A stretch of DNA of 64,000 nucleotides from Lachnospiraceae bacterium (lineage in GTDB: Bacteria > Bacillota > Clostridia > Lachnospirales > Lachnospiraceae). The notes beneath the pieces are model-generated. The model saw only the letters and a list, made by a program, of their open reading frames with translations. It was not told the origin of the DNA and searched no databases. Below are positions 17,790 to 27,020 of the stretch, in pieces (position 1 is the stretch's first letter; the number at the start of each line of letters is the position of its first letter). Where the stretch lies: positions 1 to 64,000 of the forward strand of contig JAGAOO010000046.1 in NCBI GenBank assembly GCA_017623675.1. Direction: 5' to 3'. A program made the translations under genes and the position numbers.

Positions 17790-18644
17790 ATGAGATTTAA
17801 TAATAAGAATAAAATACCATCTAAATATATATTACTAGCCTTGACAATTCTGTGTCTTCTGCTGATTGGAGTATCTTATGCATTTGAGGATATCTTAACA
17901 CCACTCCGTTATATTACCGGTGTTACAATTACACCAATGCAGCGAGGGGTGAATGTTGTAGGTGAATGGGTAGGTGATAAACTGGATTTGCTGGCTGATA
18001 TTCAGACACTTCAGGCGGAAAATGAAGAATTACGCAAGCAATTGGAAGAGTATCAGACGGAAAACCGAATTCAGATTTCCGATACCAATGAGCTAGATGA
18101 CCTTCGTGAGTTATATGAATTAGATTCCCGTTATCCAAATTATGAGAAAGTTGCTGCAAATGTAATTTCAAAGGATGCCGGAAACTGGTTTGATACGTTT
18201 ATTATTGACAAAGGGACCAATGTAGGAATTCAAGAGGGTTGCAATGTAATTGCGGGCAACGGTTTGGTTGGAATTGTTGTAGAAGCAGGACCTAATTATG
18301 CAAAGGTGCGTTCCATTATTGATGATAATAGTAATGTAAGTGCAATGTTTTTGACTGATCCAACATTATGCAATGTTTTGGGTGATGAAAAATATATGGA
18401 TGAAGGATATATCCGTGCAGAATACATTGATAAAGATGCAGAGGTTTCAGAAGGTGATGAATTGATTACCTCTAATGTGAGCGATAAATTCCTTCCGGGT
18501 ATTACTATTGGTTATGTATCCAATTTAACGCTGGATTCTAATAATTTGACCATGTCAGCAGATGTTACACCGGCTGTAGATTTTGATCATATACAAACTG
18601 TTTTGGTCATACTGGAATTAAAGCAAAATGTTGAAGAAGAGTGA
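17790..18644 (+). CDS. mreC: Rod shape-determining protein MreC
   Basis: A 284-residue envelope protein that bridges cytoplasmic MreB and the elongation synthases outside. One N-terminal membrane segment (about residues 11-32), a coiled coil at about 68-95 (LQAENEELRKQLEEYQTEN), and two beta-barrel domains with DKGTNVGIQEGCNVI and GLVGIVVEAG. The C-terminal part contains GDELITSNVSDKFLPGI, typical of MreC. No mreB is present in this window. It is the first gene of a shape and division block. Confidence 0.95.
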   Translation: MRFNNKNKIPSKYILLALTILCLLLIGVSYAFEDILTPLRYITGVTITPMQRGVNVVGEWVGDKLDLLADIQTLQAENEELRKQLEEYQTENRIQISDTNELDDLRELYELDSRYPNYEKVAANVISKDAGNWFDTFIIDKGTNVGIQEGCNVIAGNGLVGIVVEAGPNYAKVRSIIDDNSNVSAMFLTDPTLCNVLGDEKYMDEGYIRAEYIDKDAEVSEGDELITSNVSDKFLPGITIGYVSNLTLDSNNLTMSADVTPAVDFDHIQTVLVILELKQNVEEE

Positions 18645-18648
18645 GAGT

Positions 18649-19161
18649 ATGCGTAGATTTATTATACAATTATTGATAATCTTAATTTGCTTTTTATTAC
18701 AAACCGCATTTTTTCGTTATCTTGATTTGGCAGGTATTGTGCCAAATCTTCTTTTGATTCCAACAATGGCATTTGGTATGATGAGAGGTCGAAGAGAAGG
18801 GATGTTAGTTGGTTTCTTTTCCGGTCTTTTATTGGATATTTTTTATGGGGCTTTTATTGGACCATATGCGTTACTCTATATGTATTTGGGGTATATCAAT
18901 GGTTTCTTTCACCGTGTATATTACATGGAGGATATTTTACTGCCTATGCTGATGGCGGGGGCTAATGATTTGGTTTATAGTATTATTATATATATTGTAA
19001 CATATTTGTTACGGAACCGATTGGACTTTGGATTCTATTTTCTTCATGTCATTTTGCCGGAGGTAGTTTATACTATGCTCATGACATTGATTATTTATAA
19101 GCCTTTGGTTAAAATTAACCGTTGGTTAAAACGAAAAGAAGAAGGGAGCGAGGCATCATGA
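18649..19161 (+). CDS. mreD: Rod shape-determining protein MreD
   Basis: A 170-residue integral membrane protein with about five hydrophobic segments, including LLIILICFLLQTAFF at the N-terminus and the mid-protein FFSGLLLDIFYG segment typical of MreD. It is part of the elongasome with MreC, RodA and PBP2. Two in-frame starts exist: 18628, inside mreC, and 18649, just past its stop. The latter gives the usual family length. Its stop overlaps the next start by 4 bases (ATGA). Confidence 0.9.
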   Translation: MRRFIIQLLIILICFLLQTAFFRYLDLAGIVPNLLLIPTMAFGMMRGRREGMLVGFFSGLLLDIFYGAFIGPYALLYMYLGYINGFFHRVYYMEDILLPMLMAGANDLVYSIIIYIVTYLLRNRLDFGFYFLHVILPEVVYTMLMTLIIYKPLVKINRWLKRKEEGSEAS

Positions 19162-22028
19162 TTAAAGAACTGTTTGAAGCCGTGAAAGACTTTTTAAAAG
19201 AATATATGCGCCATCGTCTGTTCCCTTTGACCATTGTTTTTATGGTATTGTTTGGTATTCTGGTATATCGTCTGTTTGTGTTGCAGATTGTAGATGGGCA
19301 GGAGTATTTGAATAATTTCACATACAAGCAGGAACGAACAGTAACTGTGCCGGCTTCCAGAGGTAATATTTATGATTGTAATGGGAAAGCCTTGGCTTAC
19401 AATGAAATTTCTTATTCAGTCACCTTTGGAAACAGTCCGCTTCTGAGTTCCCGTGCAGGAGAATTAAATATTACGGAAAGTGAATTAAAGAATCAGATTG
19501 TTTACGATACCATACAAATTCTGGAATCCAACGGAGATACTGTTTTATACGATGATTTTCCGATTGAAATAAATGAAAATGGAAATCTGGAATTTACGGT
19601 AGATGGCAGTGCATTAACCCGGTTTCGAATGGAAGTATACGCTGTCAGCAAGGAAGAAGATTTAAAGGAGCATGCCAATGCCAGTGCGGAAGAAATATTT
19701 GAATATTTGAGAAATAATAATAACAGTAGTAAGCGTAATCGTAACTTTGATATTGCTGATACCTATTCCAAGGCAGATGCCTTAAAGATAATGGCAGTGC
19801 GCTATTCCTTGTGGCTCAATCGTTTTCAGCAGTATGTCACAGTTAAAATTGCTTTGAACGTATCGGATGCCAGCGTAGCACAGATTACAGAAAACAAAGA
19901 TAATCTGCTGGGCATGGATGTACAGGTAGATTCTACAAGAATTTATACGGATTCGAAATATTTTGCTAATATTATTGGCTATATTGGAAATATTTCTTCA
20001 GATGAATTAGCAGAGTACAATGCAGAATTGCCGGAAGACCAACAGTATTCTTCTACGGACGTTGTTGGTAAAATGGGAATTGAAAGTGTTATGGAAGAGG
20101 AACTTCGTGGACAGAGTGGCACGGAACATTTATTTGTTGATAATATGGGACGTGTATTAGAGGTGGTTGACAGCAGTGATGCAGTAGCAGGAAATGATGT
20201 ATATCTCTCTATTGACAGTGATTTACAAAAATATTGCTATGATGCACTGGAACAAGAATTATCCGGTATTTTACTGGCTCATTTATCAGAAGGTAATAGC
20301 AGAGGAACCGAAAAAAATATACTGATTCCAATTAATGATGTATATTTTTCTTTATTTAATAATAATACATTGACGATGAAGCATATTCGCTCAGAAGCAG
20401 CCAGTGACAATGAACGTAGTTTTTTAAGTAGTTTTGAAGGACGTCAGGCTTCTGTTTTGAGTACTGTTGAGAATGATTTGCTTTCTTCTGATACACCAAT
20501 GAAAAACCTATCAGAAGAAGAGCAGGAATACATGGAATATATATATAAGCTGTTACTGAACGAGGAAATACTGGATGCTACCATGATTCCGGATAATGAT
20601 GAAATGTTTGTTGCTTTTAATACGAATCAGACGATTGGACTTGGCGAGTATCTGCGATATGCAATTAATCAGAATGCAATTAATATCGCTAATTTTGATT
20701 TAAGCAGTGATTATTACGATTCGGAAGAGATATACAATGCGTTGGTTAGCAGTATTATTACAAAATTACAGCAAGACAACGGTTTCGACAAACTAATTAT
20801 AAAATATATGATACAATCTGGTGTGGTAAGTGGAAGGCAGGTGTGTCTGATGCTGTATGACCAGGGTGTATTAAGTACAGAAGATGAAGACTATGGTTTG
20901 TTGCAATCCGGTCAGCTAAGTGCTTATGCGTTCATGTATCGTAAGATACAGAAGATTGAAATTACACCGGCACAGTTGGCTTTGGACCCTTGTTCCGGTT
21001 CGGTAGTGGTAACAGATGCAGATACCGGCAAGGTCTTAGCGTTAGTCAGTTATCCAAGCTATGATAATAATCGGTTGACGAATACCATTGATGCTGATTA
21101 TTATATGCAATTAAATGCAGATATTACCAGCCCAATGTTCAATCGGGCTACACAGCAGAGGACTGCTCCCGGTTCTACTTATAAGATGCTGTCAACCGTA
21201 GCAGGTGTACAGGAGGGTGTATTAGGGTTAAATGAAACGATTGAGACAAAGGGTATTTTTGAGGAAGTAACGCCTAGTCCAAAATGTTGGATTTATCCTG
21301 CGGCCACACACGGAACGATTGATATTCCCACAGCATTAGAGGTTTCTTGTAACTATTTCTATTATGAGGTGGGCTATCGTCTTGGATTGAATTCAGAGGG
21401 TGTCTATAGTGAACAGCAGGGCTTGGAGCAGTTGGCAAAATACACTTCGGTCTTCGGTTTGGATCGAAAAAGCGGAATTGAACTCCCGGAAGCAGAACCA
21501 AATGTTTCCAATGAAAGTGCACCGCGTTCTGCAATCGGACAGGGAACCAATGCATATACGCCGATACAGCTTGCAAGGTATGTGAATACCATTGCCGCCC
21601 GTGGTGACTGCTATGATTTGTCCATTATTAACGATGTAAAGGATTTTAATGGAAACAGTGTATATACATCACAGCAAAGTGTTGTATCTCATCCGGAAAT
21701 TTCCAATTCATTATGGGATTCCATTTATAGTGGTATGCGAAGGGTAATTACAGATAATACATCTCAATCCAGTCTGTTGAATCAGATGGACGTTGCAGTA
21801 GCAGGCAAAACCGGTACTGCACAGGAGGATTTGACAAGAGCCTGTCATGCGTTATTTGTATCGTTTGCACCATATGAGAATCCGGAAATTACAGTAACTA
21901 CAGTAATTCCGTTTGGTCATTCTTCCGGTAATGCTGAAGAATTAGCCAGTTTAATTTATGCATATTATTATCAGCCGGATTTATTAGAGAATCATACAGT
22001 TTCCGGTAGTAGTACGCACACAGATTAA
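19158..22028 (+). CDS. mrdA: Penicillin-binding protein 2 (elongasome transpeptidase)
   Basis: A 956-residue class B PBP that cross-links peptidoglycan during elongation with RodA. One membrane segment (about residues 20-42) is followed by the pedestal/dimer domain starting RGNIYDCNGKALAYNE. The transpeptidase motifs are S673-TYK, S730-CN and K884-TG. It is much longer than the 600-700 residues usual for PBP2: about 240 extra residues (about 365-605) lie between DLQKYCYDALEQ and LALDPCSGSVVVTD. That insert is acidic, looks helical and contains no motif I recognise. The start overlaps mreD by 4 bases with GGGAGCGAGG upstream. Confidence 0.93.
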   Translation: MIKELFEAVKDFLKEYMRHRLFPLTIVFMVLFGILVYRLFVLQIVDGQEYLNNFTYKQERTVTVPASRGNIYDCNGKALAYNEISYSVTFGNSPLLSSRAGELNITESELKNQIVYDTIQILESNGDTVLYDDFPIEINENGNLEFTVDGSALTRFRMEVYAVSKEEDLKEHANASAEEIFEYLRNNNNSSKRNRNFDIADTYSKADALKIMAVRYSLWLNRFQQYVTVKIALNVSDASVAQITENKDNLLGMDVQVDSTRIYTDSKYFANIIGYIGNISSDELAEYNAELPEDQQYSSTDVVGKMGIESVMEEELRGQSGTEHLFVDNMGRVLEVVDSSDAVAGNDVYLSIDSDLQKYCYDALEQELSGILLAHLSEGNSRGTEKNILIPINDVYFSLFNNNTLTMKHIRSEAASDNERSFLSSFEGRQASVLSTVENDLLSSDTPMKNLSEEEQEYMEYIYKLLLNEEILDATMIPDNDEMFVAFNTNQTIGLGEYLRYAINQNAINIANFDLSSDYYDSEEIYNALVSSIITKLQQDNGFDKLIIKYMIQSGVVSGRQVCLMLYDQGVLSTEDEDYGLLQSGQLSAYAFMYRKIQKIEITPAQLALDPCSGSVVVTDADTGKVLALVSYPSYDNNRLTNTIDADYYMQLNADITSPMFNRATQQRTAPGSTYKMLSTVAGVQEGVLGLNETIETKGIFEEVTPSPKCWIYPAATHGTIDIPTALEVSCNYFYYEVGYRLGLNSEGVYSEQQGLEQLAKYTSVFGLDRKSGIELPEAEPNVSNESAPRSAIGQGTNAYTPIQLARYVNTIAARGDCYDLSIINDVKDFNGNSVYTSQQSVVSHPEISNSLWDSIYSGMRRVITDNTSQSSLLNQMDVAVAGKTGTAQEDLTRACHALFVSFAPYENPEITVTTVIPFGHSSGNAEELASLIYAYYYQPDLLENHTVSGSSTHTD

Positions 22029-22106
22029 ACTATACTTGCCAAGGCTGACAGTTATGGTATATATTGATTATATATTGCTTTTATATTTACATTTAGAGGT
22101 GAGTTC

Positions 22107-22823
22107 ATGAAAGAACACGTATTAATTAAAGGGAATCGCTATGGAATCGTTTTGGTTTTAAATCCCGACGTACCATTTGAAGACTTACTGATTGAAATTG
22201 GTGTACGTTTTGATGATTCCAGCAAGTATTTTAATAGCAATACTCAAAGTGCTATCACTTTTGAGGGACGGGACTTATCATCAGAAGAAATCGATCGTAT
22301 TTTAGATTTGATTAAAAAACGGACAACCCTTCGGATTCCTTATGTAATTGATAACCGTAAGGATACGGAAGAACAATTCCGAAGAATTATTGAAGGAAGT
22401 AGTACTGAAGCCGGAGAAATCTCAGATGAGGAGACTCATTACATTTATCCGGAGAAAAACGACGGTCTGTTTTACAAAGGAACTCTTCGTTCCGGTCAAA
22501 CACTGGAATCCTCCGGCAGTTTGGTTATGATAGGAGATGTAAATCCCGGAGCCACTGTAATGTCCAACGGTAATATTATTATTTTGGGAAGTCTGAAAGG
22601 AACCGCTGTTGCCGGCGCTGCAGGGAACCGGAATGCTTTTGTTTTAGCACTTTCCATGACACCAATGCAGATACAGATTAGTGATATCATCGGACGTTCG
22701 CCGGACAAACCCAAAAAGAGGTTTTCCAGCAAAACAACAGATGCACAGATTGCATTTGTGGAAAATGAAAATATTTATATCGAACCTGTCAGTAAATCGG
22801 TTCTGAATGATATAAACATATAA
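22107..22823 (+). CDS. minC: Septum site-determining protein MinC
   Basis: A 238-residue inhibitor of FtsZ assembly. The N-terminal domain (1-95) binds FtsZ. The C-terminal right-handed beta-helix (about 125-210) has repeated glycines, GTLRSGQTLESSGSLVMIGDV, GATVMSNGNIIILG and LKGTAVAGAAGN, and binds MinD. It forms one operon with minD (28 bases on) and minE. Confidence 0.95.
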   Translation: MKEHVLIKGNRYGIVLVLNPDVPFEDLLIEIGVRFDDSSKYFNSNTQSAITFEGRDLSSEEIDRILDLIKKRTTLRIPYVIDNRKDTEEQFRRIIEGSSTEAGEISDEETHYIYPEKNDGLFYKGTLRSGQTLESSGSLVMIGDVNPGATVMSNGNIIILGSLKGTAVAGAAGNRNAFVLALSMTPMQIQISDIIGRSPDKPKKRFSSKTTDAQIAFVENENIYIEPVSKSVLNDINI

Positions 22824-22851
22824 AAGTATACATGAGTGGAGGAATGAAGCT

Positions 22852-23646
22852 GTGAGTGAAGTAATTGTAATAACATCAGGAAAAGGCGGTGTTGGTAAGA
22901 CTACCACAACTGCAAATGTAGGTACCGGTCTTGCAAAATTAGACAAGAAGGTTGTATTAATTGATACGGATATCGGACTTCGAAACCTGGATGTAGTCAT
23001 GGGCTTGGAAAATCGTATCGTATATAATCTGGTAGATGTGGTAGAAGGTAATTGCCGATATAAACAGGCGTTAATAAAAGACAAACGATATCCGAATTTG
23101 TTCTTGCTTCCTTCTGCTCAGACACGAGATAAAACCTCTGTTTCACCGGAACAGATGAAAAAGCTGGTTGAGGAACTGAGGGAGGAATTTGATTACATAC
23201 TTCTGGATTGTCCGGCAGGTATTGAGCAGGGCTTTAAGAATGCAATTGCCGCCGCTGACCGTGCTCTGGTTGTTACAACACCGGAAGTTTCAGCAATTCG
23301 TGATGCTGACCGTATCATCGGCTTGTTGGAAGCAAATGAGATAAAGAAAATTAATTTGATTGTAAACCGCATCCGTATGGATATGGTAAAACGTGGCGAT
23401 ATGATGTCAATTGAAGATGTTGTTGAGATTCTTGCCATAGATTTGATTGGTGCTGTTCCTGATGATGAGAATATCGTTGTTTCTACGAATCAGGGCGAGC
23501 CGCTGGTAGGAGATAATTCACTGCCGGGTAAAGCATACATTAATATCTGTAAACGGATTATGGGTGAAGAAGTACCTTATCTTGACCTATCCAATGATGG
23601 TTTCTTTAAAAAGCTGTCTAAGCTTTTTAAGAAATCCAATAACTAA
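22852..23646 (+). CDS. minD: Septum site-determining ATPase MinD
   Basis: A 264-residue deviant-Walker ATPase. The P-loop is SGKGGVGKTTT (about residues 9-19) with the signature lysine. Switch regions DTDIGLRNLD and LDCPAGIE follow. The C-terminal amphipathic helix (FFKKLSKLFKK) anchors ATP-bound MinD to the membrane. It recruits MinC and is displaced by MinE. The start codon is GTG, with GGAGGA about 9 bases upstream. Confidence 0.97.
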   Translation: MSEVIVITSGKGGVGKTTTTANVGTGLAKLDKKVVLIDTDIGLRNLDVVMGLENRIVYNLVDVVEGNCRYKQALIKDKRYPNLFLLPSAQTRDKTSVSPEQMKKLVEELREEFDYILLDCPAGIEQGFKNAIAAADRALVVTTPEVSAIRDADRIIGLLEANEIKKINLIVNRIRMDMVKRGDMMSIEDVVEILAIDLIGAVPDDENIVVSTNQGEPLVGDNSLPGKAYINICKRIMGEEVPYLDLSNDGFFKKLSKLFKKSNN

Positions 23647-23661
23647 GGAGGGCAAATTACT

Positions 23662-23949
23662 ATGGGATTAAAAGAGTTATTTTTTGGCAAGAAAAAGACC
23701 TCTGGAAACTATGCAAAAGACCGTCTGAAATTATTATTGGTGTCAGATCGTGCGAATTGCTCACCAGATGTTATGGAGCAGATTAAGAATGAAATTATTG
23801 AAGTAATTTCAAAATATGTTGAAATTGACGCTTCCGGATTGGATATTCAGATTACACAGACAGAATCAGAGGGCGGTCATGGTACTGTTCCGGCAATTTA
23901 TGCCAATATTCCTATTAAGGAGTTAAAAGCAAACAATACAAAGAAATAG
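23662..23949 (+). CDS. minE: Cell division topological specificity factor MinE
   Basis: A 95-residue MinE. The N-terminal MinD-binding/anti-MinCD region includes the amphipathic start MGLKELFFGKKK and AKDRLKLLLVSDRA. The C-terminal dimer domain has QIKNEIIEVISKYV and IPIKEL. Presence of MinE means the Min system here probably oscillates, or at least cycles, instead of being fixed only by DivIVA, although divIVA is also present at 29783. Confidence 0.94.
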   Translation: MGLKELFFGKKKTSGNYAKDRLKLLLVSDRANCSPDVMEQIKNEIIEVISKYVEIDASGLDIQITQTESEGGHGTVPAIYANIPIKELKANNTKK

Positions 23950-23958
23950 GGCGATGAT

Positions 23959-25068
23959 ATGTTAAAAGGCTATCGATTAAGAGACTACAATTTCAAACTG
24001 ATTATTCTGGTTTTGGTTGCCTGTATTTTTGGTACCGTTGTTATTCATAGTGCAGACAGTTCTTATACCACAAAACAGATTATTGGTTTAGTGGGTTGCT
24101 TTGGAGTTATGATTTTTGTTTCCTTAATCGATTACCATTATTTATGTAAAGCATGGATTTTAATTTATATCCTGAATATCATCATGCTTTTAGGATTGAT
24201 TCCTTTTGGAAAAACTGTTAATAATGCAAAGCGTTGGTATGGTATTGGCAATTTTATGACAATTCAACCTTCAGAGTTTACAAAAATTATTATGATTATA
24301 TGTCTGGCAGTATTATTAACAAAACTAAAAGACAAATTAAATACATGGAAAAGTTTGCTTTTAGTTGCTGTTTTTTGTGGGATTCCTCTTGTTATTGTTG
24401 AACGACAACCGGACTTATCAACTACGATTGATATTTTCCTGATTTTATTAGCAATGATCTTTACAGCCGGTCTTAGCTATAAGCTTATTGGAATTGTAAC
24501 ACTAATCCTGATTCCGGTAAGTAGTGTTTTCTTTTGGTATATTCAACAACCAAATCAAAAGTTGTTGGATGAGTACCAGCTGGGGCGGATTTTAGCCTTT
24601 CGCTATCCACAGGATTATGCTTTAACCACCGGATATCAGCAAACCAATTCGGTAATGGCTATTGGTTCCGGGATGCTGACGGGGAAAGGACTGGACTCCA
24701 GTGCTGTGGCAACAGTAAAGGATGCAAATCTGATTTCAGAACAACAGACTGACTTTATTTTTTCAGTTGTTGGCGAAGAATTAGGCTTTATAGGGTGTGT
24801 GTTTATTATTGCAATTATACTATTAATAGTGTTACAATGTGTACGTATTGCAAGAAAAGCAGAAGATATGGAAGGGATGCTGATTGCTACCGGAGTAGGA
24901 ACTCTGATTTGTTTTCAGACCTTTATAAATATTGGTGTAGCAACACAGATACTTCCAAATACCGGTTTACCATTACCATTTGTAAGTTATGGTTTGAGTT
25001 CGTTATTATCCAGTTGTGGTGGAATCGGTTTAGTTTTAAATGTAGGGTTGCATAAAAAGAGGTATTGA
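23959..25068 (+). CDS. rodA: RodA/FtsW-family peptidoglycan polymerase
   Basis: A 369-residue SEDS glycosyltransferase with about ten membrane segments that polymerises lipid II. Family motifs include GKTVNNAKRWYGIG, QPSEFTKI (about residues 112-119), ERQPDLST with the essential aspartate, and the C-terminal NIGVATQILPNTGLPLPFVSYGLSSL, given here only by its parts: TGLPLPF and SYGLSSL. Its place beside PBP2, mreCD and min genes makes RodA more likely than FtsW. Confidence 0.93.
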   Translation: MLKGYRLRDYNFKLIILVLVACIFGTVVIHSADSSYTTKQIIGLVGCFGVMIFVSLIDYHYLCKAWILIYILNIIMLLGLIPFGKTVNNAKRWYGIGNFMTIQPSEFTKIIMIICLAVLLTKLKDKLNTWKSLLLVAVFCGIPLVIVERQPDLSTTIDIFLILLAMIFTAGLSYKLIGIVTLILIPVSSVFFWYIQQPNQKLLDEYQLGRILAFRYPQDYALTTGYQQTNSVMAIGSGMLTGKGLDSSAVATVKDANLISEQQTDFIFSVVGEELGFIGCVFIIAIILLIVLQCVRIARKAEDMEGMLIATGVGTLICFQTFINIGVATQILPNTGLPLPFVSYGLSSLLSSCGGIGLVLNVGLHKKRY

Positions 25069-25077
25069 GGTGAGTCT

Positions 25078-25473
25078 ATGAATATTGGGTTAATAGCACA
25101 TGATACAAAGAAAAAACTGATGCAGAATTTTTGTATTGCTTATCGTGGGATATTGAGTAAGCATTCTTTGTATGCTACCGGTACAACCGGCAGATTGATT
25201 GAAGAGGTTACAAATCTAAATGTATATAAGTATTTGGCGGGGCATTTAGGTGGCGAACAACAGTTAGGGTCTCAGATTGAGAATAACAATTTGGATATGT
25301 TAATTTTTCTAAGAGATCCGCAAAATGCTAAATCACATGAAATTGATTGTAATAATATTTTTCGCTTGTGTGATATGCATAATATTCCTTTAGCCACGAA
25401 TCTGGCAACCGCAGAATTATTAATAAAAGCCTTGGAACGTGGCGATTTAGAATGGCGGAATATTTATAAATAA
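25078..25473 (+). CDS. mgsA: Methylglyoxal synthase MgsA
   Basis: A 131-residue enzyme converting dihydroxyacetone phosphate to methylglyoxal and phosphate, a glycolysis bypass. Conserved sequences are IALIAHDTKK-like NIGLIAHDTKKK at the start, LYATGTTGRLI (phosphate binding), and LGGEQQLGSQI, with the catalytic aspartate in DMLIFLRDP (about residues 79-87). It lies immediately after rodA, as in many Clostridia, though a link to cell shape is not known. Confidence 0.95.
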   Translation: MNIGLIAHDTKKKLMQNFCIAYRGILSKHSLYATGTTGRLIEEVTNLNVYKYLAGHLGGEQQLGSQIENNNLDMLIFLRDPQNAKSHEIDCNNIFRLCDMHNIPLATNLATAELLIKALERGDLEWRNIYK

Positions 25474-25485
25474 CCGGAGGCAGAA

Positions 25486-26511
25486 ATGAAACACTTATTC
25501 CTTCGTTTGATTAGTTGGATTTTATTAATATGTATAAGCTTTTATCTTGTTGGCTGTGGTTCCTATGAAATGGAACCGGCACCGGCTACATATTTTCATA
25601 TTGATAACAGCCGGGAGTATCAATCAGAAATTCCTGTGAATCCAATCATTCAAAGTAATTATGTTCATCAATTTGCAGTAATTCCTGTAGAAGAACACGT
25701 TCGGTCCTCTGTATCTACAAAGCTTTGTATCAATAATACAACGAATGAGTTGGTTATGAGTGAGAATCCTTTTGATAAGATATATCCGGCCAGTATTACT
25801 AAGATTATGACTGCATTGTTAGTACTGGAACGGGGAAATTTGGAGGATACTGTTACAGTTACGGAAGATATCGAACTAAATGATCCTTTGGCAGTTACTT
25901 TAGGATTACAGGTTGGAGATTCCATAACCGTCAAAGAGCTTATGCATGGTATGTTAATTACTTCTGCAAATGATTGTGCTGTTATGCTGGGACGTTATAT
26001 TTCCGGCAGTGATAGTGCCTTTGTTGAACTAATGAATCAACGTGCATCTGATTTAGGGGCAACGCATACTCACTTTGTAAATCCCCATGGATTGCATTCT
26101 GAGGAGCATTATACAACGGGATATGATTTATATCTTATTTATAAAGAACTGATTAAACATGAAGAATTCAAGCAAATTGCCGGAATTGCCCAATACACCA
26201 TTCATTATACGAATAGTGAAGGTGTTGGTGTTGATGTTCCTATCAGTAATTCAAATCAATTTATTACTTCGGCTTATTCCTTACCGGAGGGTATCACTGT
26301 AATTAGTGGAAAGACAGGAACCACAAATGAAGCCGGATATTGTTTGATTGTAGAAGCAACTGATAAGGATGGACAAGACTATATAGGAGTCATCTGTGGA
26401 GCAAGCAGCAGAAACTCATTATATATACAGATGCAGCAGTTGTTGTCAGAGATTAACCAAGTGGCAGAAATAACAAGTTCTAGTTGTACTTCCTATCCGA
26501 ATGTACTATAA
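25486..26511 (+). CDS. D-alanyl-D-alanine carboxypeptidase, lipoprotein
   Basis: A 341-residue S11-family low-molecular-weight PBP that trims pentapeptide side chains. The signal sequence ends in the lipobox LVGC (Cys24), so it should be a lipoprotein, not anchored by a C-terminal amphipathic helix. Active-site motifs are SITK (S-x-x-K, in YPASITKIMTAL), SAN (in TSANDCAV) and KTG (in SGKTGTTNEAG). A residue motif HGLHSEEHYTT follows the SAN loop. It ends the run of cell wall genes; no strong terminator is visible after it. Confidence 0.92.
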   Translation: MKHLFLRLISWILLICISFYLVGCGSYEMEPAPATYFHIDNSREYQSEIPVNPIIQSNYVHQFAVIPVEEHVRSSVSTKLCINNTTNELVMSENPFDKIYPASITKIMTALLVLERGNLEDTVTVTEDIELNDPLAVTLGLQVGDSITVKELMHGMLITSANDCAVMLGRYISGSDSAFVELMNQRASDLGATHTHFVNPHGLHSEEHYTTGYDLYLIYKELIKHEEFKQIAGIAQYTIHYTNSEGVGVDVPISNSNQFITSAYSLPEGITVISGKTGTTNEAGYCLIVEATDKDGQDYIGVICGASSRNSLYIQMQQLLSEINQVAEITSSSCTSYPNVL

Positions 26512-26542
26512 TTAGTGGTAGTTAGGAATAGGAGGTCGTGTT

Positions 26543-26962
26543 ATGGTTGAAATTATAGCAGGAGAAAAAGGAACAGGGAAAACAAAAGCATTAATAACAA
26601 AAGCGAATGATAGTGCACTTGTAACAAACGGCTCAATTGTTTTTTTGGATAAAAATAATAAACATATGTATGAACTGAGTAATCGGATTCGTATGATTAA
26701 TGTACCTGCCTTTCATATTGATAATTTTGATATGTTTTGTGGTTTTTTATATGGGATTGTTTCACAGAATCATAACATTGATAAAATTTTTCTGGACAAT
26801 TTTTTAACAATCTCACATATGGGCAATGATAATTTAGAAAAGGCCCTTGATTTTTTACTGAATTTTTCAGAGTCACAGGAATTAGATATTATTGTTAGTT
26901 TGTCTATGGATGCAGGTATGTTGCCGGAGCGGATGAAATCATTCGTTTCTGTTTCATTATAA
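26543..26962 (+). CDS. Small P-loop protein of unknown function
   Basis: A 139-residue protein with an N-terminal Walker A, GEKGTGKTKAL (about residues 6-16), and a Walker-B-like hydrophobic strand KIFLDNFLTI (about 81-90). FLDKNNKHMYELSNRIRMI lies between. It resembles a reduced, stand-alone ATPase core, but I do not recognise the family. It has a strong ribosome site (AGGAGG) and is followed by a weak terminator, then the HlyD-like gene. Position inside a division and wall gene run suggests an envelope or division role; this is only inference. Confidence 0.7.
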   Translation: MVEIIAGEKGTGKTKALITKANDSALVTNGSIVFLDKNNKHMYELSNRIRMINVPAFHIDNFDMFCGFLYGIVSQNHNIDKIFLDNFLTISHMGNDNLEKALDFLLNFSESQELDIIVSLSMDAGMLPERMKSFVSVSL

Positions 26963-26970
26963 TGAATGGA

Positions 26971-27007
26971 AAGGGATAGGTGTTTCACCCGTCCCTTCTA
27001 TGTTTTA
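26971..27007 (+). terminator. Weak terminator or attenuator
   Basis: AAGGGA-TA-GGTG and CACC-CG-TCCCTT form an interrupted stem with a 3-base loop, followed only by CTATGTTTT. Partial termination at most. Confidence 0.45.
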
Positions 27008-27020
27008 GCAGGAGGTAAGA

